NCBI GenBank assembly: GCA_026826555.1
Contig: JAKSZT010054334.1
Coordinates: 31,650,698 to 31,714,697, forward strand
Direction: 5' to 3'
Origin: Tolypeutes matacus
Taxonomy: Eukaryota; Chordata; Mammalia; Cingulata; Chlamyphoridae
Length of the DNA: 64,000 nucleotides
Part shown: positions 11,161 through 23,700 of the stretch, in pieces
How the letters are laid out: every line of letters starts with the position of its first letter
Position numbering within the stretch: the stretch's first letter is position 1
Notes under the pieces: model-generated
Database searches by the model: none
What the model was told of the DNA's origin: nothing
The model's input: only the letters and a program-made list of their open reading frames with translations
Position numbers and translations under genes: made by a program

Positions 11161-12340
11161 TTACTCAAAATAAAAGTTCTGAAGACAGAGAGTTGGACTA
11201 GAGGCAGCAGTAATTTCTTCTTTCTCCTGAGAAAGGGCACACACCCAGGTTAATGGAAGTGGGCAAGTGTGCCTTGTTAGTCTGGGAACAAAGATTATAT
11301 AGGTACCCTGATGCAATATCCCATTTCCCTCCCTCCCTTACCTCACCCATTTCCCCATTGACTGGGGACTATGGGCTTACAATCTTCAGCGTGAAATTAA
11401 CCCAGTCACGGAGCAACGCAAGGCTTTATTGCCTTTTTTAGGGAGAGTATGATGGTAGTCTCCAGTATCTGGGTTCATCCCCTTTTACTGACGTGGATTT
11501 GGGGAAGTGAGTTAGGTGACTTTCTGTGGAAATGTGGGGCTTAACTTGTTGCGATTGAGACTCAAACAAGAATTTGGGAGGGTTAGATAAGTGGGAACAG
11601 GGAATTCAGTTTGAGAAGAGACCACCTTTTGTTCTATTCCCCTCAATGGAGTATATATGAATGAATATATTTAATATCCCACTAATTAGTTTTAAATATA
11701 ACTACAGTCATTATATAGCATAGCAAGTAAATCAAACCTATCCTTTTCAATTCTGGGAATTTATAGTTAGCTTGCCAGGAATCTGAGTTTTTGTTTGTTT
11801 TTTGTTGCTTGTTTACTCATTTTATATCCCGGTATTGCAGGAGACATATTTATTACATTATTTTCCCACATAGTTTATATTAAATGGCAAATTGTAGCTT
11901 GTTAGTTCTAGACATTTCCTGAATGCCATAATCTTAAATATTCAATCTGTCTCTAGATTGTTGAGTGTAAAGAGATGTTTTGACCATTCTATATATTTTC
12001 AAAAAGTCATTTACATCAATATTTGACAGTAAAAGTGATTAAAATTATAACATGATGCCTAATGGAAACTGATTTTGGTCACATTACTTAAAATAGGATA
12101 AAAATGAGAATAGTAATGATTGAAATGATGGTAAGAAAATAAGAAATCTAGAAAGTCATCAGCCAGCAGACCACTTCATAACCAGCAGGTCAGCATAATC
12201 CAAAATAGCAAATGAGCATTAGAGAATTCACATAATGAATTAGAATCTGAGCCTAGTTGAGCCAAACAGCTAAAGAGGCATGCTTTGAATTTTAAAAAGC
12301 CAAGATTTATGATATAAATATATAATCAGTTGCTTCCATA
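11161..12340. other. Gene-free sequence
   Basis: Nothing recognisable on either strand. Confidence 0.5.
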
Positions 12341-12344
12341 TTAT

Positions 12345-12480
12345 CTTCAATTTAATTGAATAAATATTCATTGATATTCCACTAAATGTCAGGAATTCTG
12401 CTAGATACAGGGAATAGAAAGATATTCCAGAATCAGTTCCCACCCTCAGGGTAAATTCTGTGCCTAACTCTTACAGCCTG
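12345..12480 (-). repeat. L2 LINE 3' end, minus strand
   Basis: 'aataaatattcattgatatt', 'ccactaaatgtcaggaattc', 'tgctagatacagggaatag' and 'cagttcccaccctcagggta' give the standard reverse-complement L2 3' end. Confidence 0.7.
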
Positions 12481-13090
12481 CTTTCTTGCACCTTAACCCC
12501 TGTCTCAAAACACGCACATTCTCTGTGAGTTACATTCAAATACACAAAACTGAGGTAGCATGGGACTTACCAGGAAATACAGAACAAGTTATGTAAATAG
12601 GGTGCAATCTGTAATATAAAATTTCTATGAATTCTTTGGTAAAATGGCATTGATGTGATTGAGAGATGTTATGTAGAAAAAAATATAAGTTAATTCTCCC
12701 CAACTCTAAACTTTCATCTTCACATATAAGAACATTCTTAATGTTCTATTTATGATGATCTAATTTGGACGATGAGGAAAGTTGTAGTGTCATCCCATAT
12801 ATTGGGATTTTACTTACAAAATGTTATTATGAAATTTCCCCCTAGAGAAAAGAGAGACACAATTCACAGTATCAATGTTAGATTTATAAGGTAAGCACTA
12901 GCGTGGGAGTAGGTTTTGTTTTATTTTTAAATTTACCATGAGAGAGAAATTTATTTTAGGGAGCAGAAAAATTATTAATCTCAAATGATTGCTGTCCCTT
13001 AGTGAAATCACGGAGGTTAGTCATTGATCTTCAGGTACCTTTGCCTCCCCCAGAGGTTCTAGAAAGACACCTACTTCTAATGGAAGGACT

Positions 13091-13131
<41 letters not shown>
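13091..13131. repeat. (GT)n microsatellite
   Basis: About 19 uninterrupted GT dinucleotides are directly visible. Likely length-polymorphic. Confidence 0.97.
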
Positions 13132-13133
<2 letters not shown>

Positions 13134-13543
13134 ATGTATGTACCACAGGACTTAGCTGATTAAGCCAGTTCAAAACTGATGGCTATATTCAAAGAACAAG
13201 CCAAGCAACTAAGAAAACAGGGACATAGAACTGAGGCTAAGAGTGGCTCTGCTGAGGTATTTCATTGTGCTTCCTTCTTTATTTCCTCACCACACTAACA
13301 CCATGAGGTCCTACTCAGTAAAAGGGAAAAGAAAAAAGAAGCTGTGGGCAAATAATCCTGGCGATTGCTACATGGCATGATCTCTACCCCTCGTGGAGAT
13401 TGATAAGCATATTACTGTAGTAAAGGTTCAGGGAAGCCTGTAGTGTAACTTTAGTAAACAAGACCCCAGTTTTTTCTGGGGAATACACTTTGCTGTGAAG
13501 AATAAAGTTTCCCTAAGATAAGTAGACCTGTAGAGGAGGGGAT

Positions 13544-13573
13544 GAGAGAGAGAAAGAGAGAGAGAGAGAGAGA
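13544..13573. repeat. (GA)n microsatellite
   Basis: A GA dinucleotide tract with one AAA interruption, lying about 60 bp upstream of the DAS SINE. Confidence 0.95.
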
Positions 13574-13631
13574 CTGAAAAACTTGATGAAATAGCACTGG
13601 AATGCAGGTATTCATGGTGGAGTTGAAGAAA

Positions 13632-13972
13632 TGGTTAAGCGGATGTGGCTCAAGCAGTTGGGCACCTGCTTACCACATGGGAGGTCCTGGTTTCAGTTCC
13701 CGGTGCCTCCTAAAGAAGACGAGCAAGACAATGAGCTGACACAACAAGATGATGCAATGAGGAGACACAATGAGGAAACACAATTAGAGACACAACAAGC
13801 AGGGAGAGGAGGTGGCTCAAGCGATTGGGCACCTCCCTCCTGTATGGGAGGTCCCAGATTTGGTTCCTGGTGCCTCCTAAAAAGAAGACAAGCAGATATA
13901 GAGAGCAGAAAGTGAGCGCAAAGAATGAGGCGGGGGAGAGAAATAAATAAATAAAATAAATCTTAACAAAAT
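13632..13972 (+). mobile_element. DAS-type tRNA-derived SINE, two-headed copy
   Basis: There are two related tRNA-like modules. The first starts at about 13634 ('gcggatgtggctcaagcag') and ends in 'ggtgcctcctaaagaag'. The second starts at about 13806 ('ggaggtggctcaagcgat') and ends in 'ggtgcctcctaaaaagaag'. Each has a recognisable RNA polymerase III A-box region (TGGCTCAAGC) and a decayed B-box region. A linker rich in 'gacacaa' separates them. The 3' end is an A-rich tail of repeated 'aaat' units (about 13940-13970). This architecture matches the armadillo/sloth DAS family, which is mobilised in trans by L1 and encodes no protein. Six-frame reading gives an apparent 94-codon frame through it that has no biological meaning. 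Confidence 0.85.
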
Positions 13973-14885
13973 ACATATATATATATCTTAAGTGAATAAC
14001 AACTTAACTGTCACACAGTCACCTCTAAATTAATGTTATCAGGTAACATTCCTTTTTAATTTTCACTTTTACTTTTACTTTTAAGTCTTAGTAAGCTCCC
14101 CCCAGTTCTGGTAACAAACACCTCTTGAGAACCCTTCCAAGAGAATCAGCTTTTTGCTATTCTCATATTGATGGTCCAGGAGCCAGAATGATCCTGATCC
14201 CAGTAAAGAACCTAAAAAAATTTAAAAGCTAGGCATCTGGTAACTAAAGGCAATCTAAGTGTCTAGTTGTCAAGCCCTGTTACCTCTTTTCTCAGCAGCC
14301 CTATTTTGTAAGACTGCTTTCAGCAGGGAACAGCATACCTTTCATGGCACATGACATGCTCAATCTAGGAAAATAACATCCTGTTTAAAATATATTTTAA
14401 AAACTCAGGTTTTCTTTTATTAAAGGCTAGAATGCTACATCTGGTTACATCTCCTGCCTAAACCCCAGGGGTTAAGAGGAGCTCACTGGCAAACCTTCAG
14501 CGTCCTCAAAGAATTATTCTCCAGATACTGGCAGAAACCACCCCAGGTTCCTATCCTCCTCAGTGATGTCTTACTCTTCTGGGATTCCCTCCAGCAACCT
14601 GTTCAGAAGAAAAGGTTTAGTGTGTACTACACTGGAATATTGTGCACTAAACATTAGAATAGTCCGGCTCTATGTTTTCTTTGTATCTTTTAAATTTTAT
14701 TTTAGTTTTACGGTATTCTCTTTTTTGTGACACCCTGTTCCTTATGCACTGAAAACCCAAGGCACTAGTTGCTTAACACAAACCTTGCAATGCCTTCTAA
14801 TTAATCTCTAAATAGCAAGTTTTAGGAAATGTGACTCTCATCTACTTAAAGCCTCAACTAATGGAGCTGCTAAATGTCCACCATG
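13973..14885. other. Gene-free sequence
   Basis: Nothing recognisable. A short TA run (13975-13988) follows the SINE tail. Confidence 0.5.
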
Positions 14886-14886
14886 G

Positions 14887-14938
14887 CATTCATTCATTCA
14901 TTCATTCATTCATTCAGTCAGTCAGTCAGTCAGTCATT
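14887..14938. repeat. Compound (CATT)n(CAGT)n microsatellite
   Basis: Seven CATT units are followed by about five CAGT units. The tract sits at the terminus of the minus-strand L2 element that follows, where L2 normally carries a few 'tgaa' repeats. The (CATT) part is therefore plausibly an expanded L2 3' end, and the (CAGT) part derived from it by a T-to-G change that then spread. Confidence 0.95.
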
Positions 14939-15052
14939 TAATTCAATATGATTTATTGAACACTTCTTATGTTACAGTCAGTTTTATTTTAAATTCTGGG
15001 GATGCAAAAATAAGGAAAACAGAAAATAAAGTCTCTACTCACATCCTAATTA
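14939..15052 (-). repeat. L2 LINE 3' end, minus strand
   Basis: 'atatgatttattgaacactt', 'cttatgttacagtcagtttt', 'aaattctggggatgcaaaaa', 'taaagtctctactcacatcc' correspond block for block to the antisense L2 3' end. Confidence 0.75.
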
Positions 15053-15302
15053 GAGAATTTATTATATGCTTATTATGGGCCACATTTCCAGGCACCTTAT
15101 ATATTCACACTTCTAATCCTCACAACAACAATGTGTAGTAGATACAATTATTATCACTCCCATTTTGGAAGATGAGGAAACTAATGCACAGAGAGGTTAA
15201 ATAACCTGCTCTAAGACCTTAAAGCTTGTAAATGATAGGAGTAGACGCTTTATCCAGTCAGCCTGGCCTACATGTGCTCATAACCACTATCTTTTACTGT
15301 CT
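15053..15302 (-). repeat. MIR SINE, minus strand
   Basis: Well-preserved reverse-complement MIR: 'ttattatgggcc', 'aatcctcacaacaacaatg', 'cattttggaagatgaggaaa', 'cacagagaggttaaataacc', then the tRNA-like end 'cataaccactat'. It directly abuts the L2 relic. Confidence 0.85.
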
Positions 15303-15604
15303 TTGAGCAATGATAACACTATTCCAAATAATCTCAAAATCTTGACCAATATTTGTCTGTTGGAGAATTACATGAATGCTCCATGAAGGTTACAGGACTG
15401 AACCAAGATCTGACTGCCTTCTTATTATTTTCTTTTAATTCCACTTTGAAAAAGAACAATATACTTAAGACAGTAATAAAAACATTTGTGGAGATTAATA
15501 GGACAGCACATGTGACAATTACCAAGTAGAGCAAAATGAAAGGAAGGATGGACCAATGTAAAGTTGGCCATGTGAACTATAGTTTTATAAGAATAAGTAA
15601 AGGA

Positions 15605-17840
15605 TACTGACTGTCACCACTGCTATGCAACTGGGAATTTCTACCCAGGGCAATCAGGCAATAAAAAGATATAAACGGCACCTGAATTAGAAAGAAAGAA
15701 GGAAAACTTTCTCTATTTGCAGATTATATGATCCTATATATATAGAAAATTCTGAGAAATCCATAACAAAGCAAAGTGGCAGTACAGGATCAACATACAA
15801 AAGTCAGTGGTGCTTCTATACACTAGCAATGAGCAATCTGAACAGGAAATAAAGAAGAAATTTCATTTATGGTAGCAACTACAGGAATTAACTATCTAGG
15901 AATAAATGTAACCAAGAATGTACAAAACTATAAAACATTGCTGAAAGAAATCAAAGAAGACTTAAAATAAATGGAAGGAAATTCCATGTTCATGGTTTGG
16001 AAAACTAAATAATGTTAAGAAGTCAATTCTTACCAAAAGGATTTACTGAGTCAACACAATCCCAGTCAAAATTCCAACAGCCTTTTTTGCAGAAATGGAA
16101 ACGCAAATCATGAAATTTATATGGAAGGGTAAAAAGCCTAACTAGTCAAGAGCATCTTAAAAAAGAATAAAGTTGGAAGACTCACACTTACTGATTTTAA
16201 AGTGTTTTACAAAGCTATAATAATCAAAACAGCATCATATTGGCACAAGGACAGACATATAGGCCACTAGAATTAGATTGAAAGTTCAAAAATAGGCCTC
16301 AAATCTATAGCCAATTGATTTTTGATGAGGATGCCAAATCCACTCAGTGAAGAAAGATTAGTCTCTTTAACACCTGGTGCTTGGAAAACTGAATAGCCAT
16401 ATGCAAAAGAATGAAGGTGGACCTTTACTTCACACTGTTTATAAAAATTAACTCAAAATGGATCAAATACCTAAATAAAAGAAACAAAACTATAAAACTC
16501 AGAAAAAAAAATAGTGAAACATCGTCAGGATCTTGTGGTAGGCAACGGTTTCTTAACCTTTATACCAAAAGCACAAGCAACAAAAGAAAAAATAGATAAG
16601 AGGGACCTCATTAAAATTAAAATAATTCAGAGATTTTATCGTGCAAGTAAAAAGACAACATACAAAATGGTAAAAAAAAATTTGGAAACCACACAGCCAA
16701 TAACATTTTACTATCCAGAATAAATAAAGATATCCTGCAACTCAACAACAAAAAGACAACCCAATTAAAAAAGGCGAAAAAGACTTGAATAGACATTTCT
16801 CCAAAGAAGATATACAAATGGCCAATAAGCATCTGAAAAAATACTCAACATCATTAGTGATTAGAGAAATGCAAATCAAAACCCACTAGAATGACTACTA
16901 TTTATAAAACAAACAAAATAGCAAGTGTTGGAGGGGATGTGGAAAAATACAAACACATATTCATTATTGTAGTAATATAAAATGGTGCAGCCACTGTGGA
17001 AAACAGTTTGGCAATTTCTCAGAAAGTTATTTATAGAATTACCATAAGACCTGGCAATCCTACTTCTAGGTATATACCCAAAAGAATAGAAAGCAGGACT
17101 CAAATAGATATTTGTGCACCAGTATTCAAAGTGATATTAATCACAATTGCCAAAAGATGCAAGCAACCTAAGTGTCCATTACCAGATGAATGGATCAATA
17201 AAATGTGAATATTATTACATACAATGGAATATTACTCAGCCATAACAAGGAATGAAGTTCTGATATGTGTGTCAAGGTAGATGAACCTTGAAGACATTGT
17301 GTTAAGTAAAATAAGTCAGACACCAAAGGACAAATACTGTATTATCTCACTTATATGGAATAATTAGAATATGCTAGTCCATAGAGTCAGAAACTAGAAT
17401 ACAGGTTACCAGAGGCTGGGATGAACATAGGGAAATGTTTAATTCATACAGAGCTTCTCTTTGGGGTAAAGGAAAGTTTTGGTAATAGACAGTGATGATA
17501 GCACAATACTGTGAATGTAATAAACCCTATTGAATTGTATATTTGAAAGTGCTTAAAATAGGAAATTTTAGGTTTTATGTACATTATAAGAATGAAAATT
17601 TTTAAAAAACATAGATCTCTATGACACAAAGAATGAACCCTGATATAAGCTATGGGCTATAGTTAATAGTGTGGTTATAAGAATAGTCTATTTCATCAGT
17701 TGTAACAGAGGAATCACACTAATGCAAACTGTAAACAATAGAGAAAACTGTGTGTTTGAGGGTGGTATATTGGAACTTTGTACTTTCTCATGTATTTTGT
17801 CTAAACCTACAATTTCTCTAATTTTAAAAAATGAGGAAAA
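15605..17840 (+). mobile_element. L1 LINE, 5'-truncated
   Basis: The element holds the last part of L1 ORF2 and the 3' UTR, sense strand. It begins in the reverse-transcriptase region ('gtcaccactgctatgcaac', then 'cagggcaatcaggcaataaa'). It continues through 'agtggtgcttctatacacta' and the ORF2 C-terminal block 'gccactgtggaaaacagttt' at about 16990, and ends in a 3' UTR closing with 'ctctaattttaaaaaatga'. ORF2 is destroyed by many stops and small deletions, so no functional reverse transcriptase remains. The same 3' UTR type recurs at 31.6, 40.1, 44.9 and 49.1 kb. Confidence 0.9.
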
Positions 17841-19920
17841 AAGAATAAGTACTGGGAAAGCTGTTATAAGAAACATTTTGATTGATCTTCTGGCCATAGA
17901 CAACTCTATTGGCAGTGGTTTCGGGCTCTACTCCCCAAATCTCTGCCAATCCCCTCACCTCCTGTAGCTAACCTTTGGAACCACTTCTTTTAAACCAAGG
18001 CATTTTCTTCAGAAACATCCTTTACTTGTACGTAAGTTATCTGGAAACGTTAACATGGAAACCCGCTTTCTCTAGAACAAAGTCTCTGAATAACAAGGAA
18101 AATACTACAGGGTGCAGGATAATTTTTGAGATGAAGGAGTGGTGTGATTTGTCCTGGTGGCTCTGCCAGAGAAGACAGACCCAGGTAAGGATCAAGAGGG
18201 TGGTAGAAGGGATTACTGATAACCCAGTTTTGAAGATCAGGGGACATCTGGGGGGAGTCATGTATGGGTTGGCCAAGAAGAAAAGTAAAAATGGTGCAAG
18301 GGCTTATGTTTGGAGCTAACTCTTTCTAATAGGGGTTGTGGAGCCATACAACCTCAAAGTGATATGCCTGATTTCTGGCTCCAGATTCAAAATGGGAGCC
18401 AAGTGGATCAAACTTAGAGAAACTTTAGAAATAAGTAACCTTGATGGGAGAATGGGTATTGATAGAGACTAGGTGTATAGAACAGAAAGAGATAGAGACA
18501 GAAGGGAGATGGTAGATGAAAAAGAAAGGAAAGAAGAAAGAGAAAGAAAGAAAATACCACTCCTTTATTGGTTATGACACTGGTTAATCTACTCTTAAAC
18601 CTCAGTTGAAGAAACAGAATCATTGGTATTTGGTGTTTTCTACTGATATACATTTAGTTGTTAAAACCACCGATCCACAATTTTAGTATTTTATTGACTC
18701 AGACACTATATTAAGTATCAATCAGTTATTTATACTCTGGGATGTTACGTGGAACATCCTAGATTTACTTGGAGGGTGGTATATTTGATGCCTTCCAGAA
18801 GGCAAAAGTGGTAGTGTATATCCTTTGCTCCTATGCCATGCCCAGGAACCATGCTGGAGACAAAAATAGCCTTAACTCCTGGTGGCAGCTTGAGATATAT
18901 CAGAAGAAGAGCTATGGATTTAAAGCATATAATCTTCAGCCTTCTTCTGCAGGCATTATTGAAAATAAATTCCCCAAATGGTGATGAAGTTCAGTTCAAT
19001 TGAGTGGTGGGAAAAATATCAGTGGGTTGTGGGAAATCTATGGCCTTAAGTACCTTATTTTTTCTGTGTATATTTATGATTAAACTGTGAGGATACATTT
19101 TTTTAAAATATCATTAGTGGGGATTCAATTTTCTCCATCTCAGTGTTGGTAAGGAATGGACTGACATGAACCTGTGTCTAGGAAAACCATGTAAAGAAAA
19201 ATCAGAAAATGAATATTCATCTATATTGGACACTCATGATTTAATGGAAGAAACAAAAGCATTGCTAATTTTTACCTTCTTGATTTGCAATTGGACTAAA
19301 TAATACAATGGGAAAATACTCAAAAATTATTGTCAGGGTGGATATAATTTGTGGCTAAGCAAAAAGCAATAACCACACACACTTCATTGTCTGTGACATT
19401 AATAAGTACTGCCTAATAGCGTAGGGAAAATTACTATTCCATGTTCAGTTTAAACAGATTTTTCTAAGCCTGTGTACGAAGAGATTGGTTTACAAACTGT
19501 GCTACTAAACAAAGTTAATGTGTGAAATTCAGAATTAAATGTCTTTAACTTCTTCTGCCTCTCTTTCAAGAATCAATACTGAGAAAGGGGTTTGATAGAA
19601 CAAGGTCATGAACTCCCTTGGAAGCTTTCTGAAGGATGTGAAAGTGGATAAATTGCTTCCCTTTCCTGCCGGCTCCAAGAACTCCTGTGTCTCAGCTCTG
19701 GAAATGCATATGGAAACAATTGTTCCTGGGCCATTTCCTCTCCTCTCAGGGCCGGCTGTGGCCTCTCCACATCTGGAGCCTTAGCCCTGCTGCTCAGCAG
19801 AGAGGTCAGGGTTTGGCTCTGCCAGGCCTCTAAACCGACAATGCCCTGGCCCCAGCCTTTGCTATTTAAAGGAAGGGAGTGCACTGATAGCATTTTTGGG
19901 TTCCCTCAGTTTAATATATC
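17841..19920. other. Gene-free sequence
   Basis: No gene is recognisable. A purine-rich tract lies at about 18476-18560. The segment 19640-19880 is less AT-rich than its surroundings and ends in a TATA-like 'gctatttaaagg', but I can support no function. Confidence 0.45.
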
Positions 19921-19921
19921 A

Positions 19922-20070
19922 TTTAATACAGCACCTTATTTTTCAAACAAGAAACTCAGCAAGATTAAAAATATTTGCCTAAAGTGAAATTGCTAGTTAG
20001 GTAATGAATGGGCCAGGATTAGAACCCCAAGTATCCTGAATACAGTTCTAGGCTGCTTGTTCTACTTCCC
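19922..20070 (-). repeat. MIR SINE, minus strand (degraded)
   Basis: 'acaagaaactcagcaagatt', 'aaatatttgcctaaagtga', 'gctagttaggtaatgaatgg', 'gccaggattagaaccccaag' form the antisense MIR pattern. Confidence 0.7.
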
Positions 20071-20284
20071 TCCATATCTGCCTGGCAAGGAGGGATCTTG
20101 CAGTCTCCTTGGGCATGCAGGCCTCCAAATTTAGAGGATGAGTCATGAAATACTTCCATCCTTTCCATTGTATCAGGGTCTTTTTTGAAAGAAGAAGGTA
20201 GACCTTTAATTTTTTTATCTGAATCGAAACTCAAACTTTCGCGTCTTGGTTATGGTTACTCAACACAGCACAGTTTCATGGAGC

Positions 20285-20432
20285 TTTAAATGATATCATT
20301 TAAAAGGTGATATTATTTTAAGAACCCCTGGGTTAAAGGAATTGTCTGAATGTCACATATATAGTTAGCCAAGGCAAACTAGAACTCAAGTCTGGAATAA
20401 GGGTCTTTTTGCTATACTAGCTATCTGCCAAT
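20285..20432 (-). repeat. MIR SINE, minus strand (degraded)
   Basis: 'gttaaaggaattgtctgaat', 'gtcacatatatagttagcc', 'aactagaactcaagtctgga' and 'gctatactagctatctg' match the right half of antisense MIR. Confidence 0.6.
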
Positions 20433-20524
20433 ATTTATTAATCTGAGTTTTTGTTTATGGGTTGACACTTTGTATTTAGTTTAGTAAGTAACTTCTCCCC
20501 AAAGTAGCTACAACATTTTCTCCC

Positions 20525-21900
20525 AATTTTAAAATAAACTTAAAATGTTTTTTAGAATAGTTTGAGTTATAGAAAAATTGTGAAAATATTACAGAGCTCC
20601 CATATACCCTAACCCAGTTTGCCCTGTTAGTAGCATCTTACATTAATTTGTATAGTTCATTGGTCACAATTAATAAACCAATATTGACACATTATTATTA
20701 ATTAAAATCTGTACTTTATTCAGATTTCCTTAGTTTTTACCCAATGTCCTTTTTCTTTTCCAGGATTCCATCCTGGATACCACATAACATTCAGATGTCA
20801 TGTCCCTTAGGCTCCTCTTGGCTATGACATTTTCTTAGACTTCTATTGTTTATGATAACCTTATAAATTTTGAGGAGTACTGGTCAGCTATTTTGCAGAA
20901 TGTCTCTTAACTGGAATTTGACTGATGTCCTTCTTATAATTAGACTGGGGTTATTTTTTTTGGGTTGAAGACTTCAGAGGTAAATTACCATTTTCATCAC
21001 ATCATATCAAGCATATCTGTTATCAACATGACTTATCTCTACTGATGTTAATCAGATCACCTGGCTGAGGAAATGTTTGTCCGGTTTCTCTACTGTAAAG
21101 TTACTCTTTTTTCCCTCCCTTCCATATTGTACTCTTTGAAAGGAAGCCACTAAGTGCATCCCACATTTAAGGAGTGGGGACCTATTTGAGGGTAGTGTAT
21201 CTACATAATTATTTGGAATTTTCTGTATGGGAGATATTTCTATTCTCCCCATTTATTGATTGATTCAATCACTTATTTATATCGGGATGGACTCATGAAT
21301 ATTTATTTTATACTTTGGTTTATAATCCAATACTATTTATTTTGTTTCTCAAATTGTTCCAGCTCTGGCTTCTGGTAACTCTTTCATTTGGATACTATAT
21401 CACTTTGACATATCCCTATCATTGTTTTTACGTGTATGTGTATGTTTTGAGTATTTCCTTAATTTCTGTCACTAAAAGATAGCCCACACTCATCTAGTCT
21501 ATTCCCTGCCTAAGCCCTAGAAACAGTCATTTCTCAAAGGCATCCTAGTTTCTCTTATTGGAGAATGGTATGAGAAATCCCACGGTCAGGGTGCTAGATG
21601 TGCTTGTTGCCTCTGGGATTTGTTGCTTTTAGGCCCTCTCATCTGGTAAAGCAAGGAAATGTATGTGTATATACTAACCCATGTATATACACATACCCAC
21701 AAACAGTTCTGTAGGTATCCATCTGTACTGATATCAAGCTAAACATGAGTTCATCCTGATGCCTCCAACTCTAATCCATCACCACATAGATCATTCTAGC
21801 CTTCTCCCTTGCTTAGCTGTAACTTCCCACTATACTATTGAAGCCTAGTTCCTGTCTTCCACCAAATATTTACCTCATTGTTTAATTCCAGAGTACATGT
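20525..21900 (-). repeat. Ancient L1M-type LINE sequence, minus strand
   Basis: A long series of blocks matches a widespread old placental repeat that I associate with the 3' UTR of ancient L1M elements: 'acccaatgtcctttttcttt', 'catgtcccttaggctcctct', 'gtcagctattttgcagaatg', 'tctctactgtaaagttactc', 'tatatcgggatggactcatg', 'tataatccaatactatttat', 'cagtcatttctcaaaggcat'. It is heavily diverged and non-coding. The subfamily cannot be fixed without a library search. Confidence 0.65.
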
Positions 21901-22266
21901 TTAGTTGTTTTACAATGTTAACCTGTACCTTCATGGGAAAAAGGCTTTATTAACTAGAGGAAAATGCGTATGTTCAGTTCTCATTTCCTTCAGTTCTTAT
22001 AGTCTCTTCTCATTTCCAAATTTATTTACATCAGCACTCTTTTACTCAAACTCTTCAGTGAGGTTATTTCATACATTTACAATGCAGGATGATTAATTTC
22101 TCATTGTCTGCATTCCATGTGGAGATTCCTTGACTTCTTAAATGATTTATTAATTTGACTTCAAAATCCTTGCTTTTTTAAATGTTTATTTATCTTTACT
22201 TATTTTTATTTTTACAAACACTCTCTTGCCTCTCAAACCCCATTATCCAATACCCTCTTATCTACT

Positions 22267-22714
22267 ATTTTAGTCTGCTAAGCTGCTAAAAGCAGATACT
22301 ATGAAATGCTTTCACTTTAACTATGGGAATTTATTAGCTTACACACTTATGGTTTTAAAGCTGTGAAAAAGTCCAAATCAAGTCATCATCAAGATGATGC
22401 TTTCTTCCTGAAGACCAGCTGCCAGCAGTCCTGGACTCCTCTGTCACATGGCAAGGCACATGGTGGCATTTGTTGGTCTCTTCCTTTTCTTCTGGGTTTC
22501 AATGCTTTCAGCTTCTTGCTTCCATTGCTTTCTCTCTCTGTCTGAACTTCTTACTCTAGTAAGAGGATTAAGACCTACCCTGAATGAGGTGGATCATAGC
22601 TTAACTTAAGGAGCCTCACCCACAGATCCTGCTTATAATGGGTCCACACCCACAGGAATAAATTAACTTTAAGAACATACTTTTCTGTGGTACATACGAT
22701 TTCAAACCACCACA
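22267..22714 (-). mobile_element. MaLR-type solo LTR, minus strand
   Basis: On the minus strand it starts TGTGGTGGTTTGAAATCGTA, an LTR-like TG start. Internal blocks read (plus strand) 'gtaagaggattaagacctac', 'ataatgggtccacacccaca' and 'acatggcaaggcacatggtg', and the minus-strand 3' end has 'aataaattcccat' before the terminus. This layout is that of an MST/MLT1-like MaLR LTR of about 450 bp. The 5-bp flanks (ctact and ctcca) are not identical. Confidence 0.65.
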
Positions 22715-22934
22715 CTCCAAATTTTGGATCCCCAAAAGACACATTCTTTCCATTTGCAAATACATTCATTCCATCATAATATCCCAGAAGCTTTAAATCA
22801 TTTCAGTAACAATGTTAAGTACAAAGTCTTATCAAAATCAGATATTGGTGTGGTCCATCCTGGGGCATAATTCCCTTCTGACTGTAGACCTGTGAAACCT
22901 ACAGAATACCTTATCTGCTTCCAATATACAAAGG

Positions 22935-23700
22935 AGGGACAATTGCAGGATGGCTCATTCCTTTTTATTGCTGGTTCTACAGTTTATTGATCCACTCACC
23001 TATTGAAGGACATCTTGGTTGCTTCCAGTTTTGGGTAATTATTAACAAAGTTGCCATAAACATTTGCATGTTTCTGTGTGATTGTAAATTTTCAAATCAA
23101 TTGGGTAAATACCTAGGAAAATGACTCCTGGATTGTATGACAAGACTGTGTTTAGCTTTCTAAGAAACTGCCAAACTGTTTTCCAAAGTGGCTGTACCAT
23201 TTTGCGTTCTGTCAGCAATGAATGAGAATTCCATTTACTTCACATCTTCACCAGCTGTTGGTATTGTCAGTTCTTAGCTTTTCACCATCATAATAGGTGT
23301 GTATTGGTATTTCATTGTTTCTTTAATTTCCCTAATGACAAATAATGTTGAGCATCTTCTCAAATGCTTATTTGCCATCAGTATATCTTCTTTGAGTGGG
23401 GTTTCTGTTCAGAACATTTGCCCATATTTATAATTGGTTTGCTTGTTTTCTTGTTGTTGCATTTTAAGGGTTCTTTGTATATTTTCAATATGAGTAAGTC
23501 AGGGGGAGTGGGTGTAGTACAGTGGTTGAGCACTTGCTTTGCATGTGTGAGGTCCCAGGTTCAACCCCCAGTACCATCTAAAAATATATATATATATATC
23601 TTTTGAAAATATTTTCTCCCAGTCTGTGGCTATAAAAATGTATTAATACTATATTTCTTCACTAAAGAAAGTGTAAAATTTGCTATACAACATTGAAGCA
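22935..23700 (-). mobile_element. Old L1 LINE ORF2 3' part, minus strand, split by a SINE
   Basis: The sequence is antisense to the L1 ORF2 C-terminal region: 'ttggttgcttccagttttgg', 'gggtaaatacctaggaaaat', 'gaaactgccaaactgttttc', 'caaagtggctgtaccatttt'. It resumes after the SINE as 'aatattttctcccagtctgt'. All frames are broken. It was interrupted by the DAS SINE at 23502-23600, so it predates that SINE. Confidence 0.85.
23502..23600 (+). mobile_element. DAS-type SINE, single head
   Basis: A single tRNA-like module of about 80 bp has a polymerase III A-box-like 'tgtagtacagtgg' at about 23513 and a B-box 'ggttcaacccc' at about 23549, which fits the GGTTCRANNCC consensus exactly. It ends 'gtaccatctaaaa' and a (TA)n tail. 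It is inserted in an antisense L1, and no clean target duplication remains. Confidence 0.8.
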
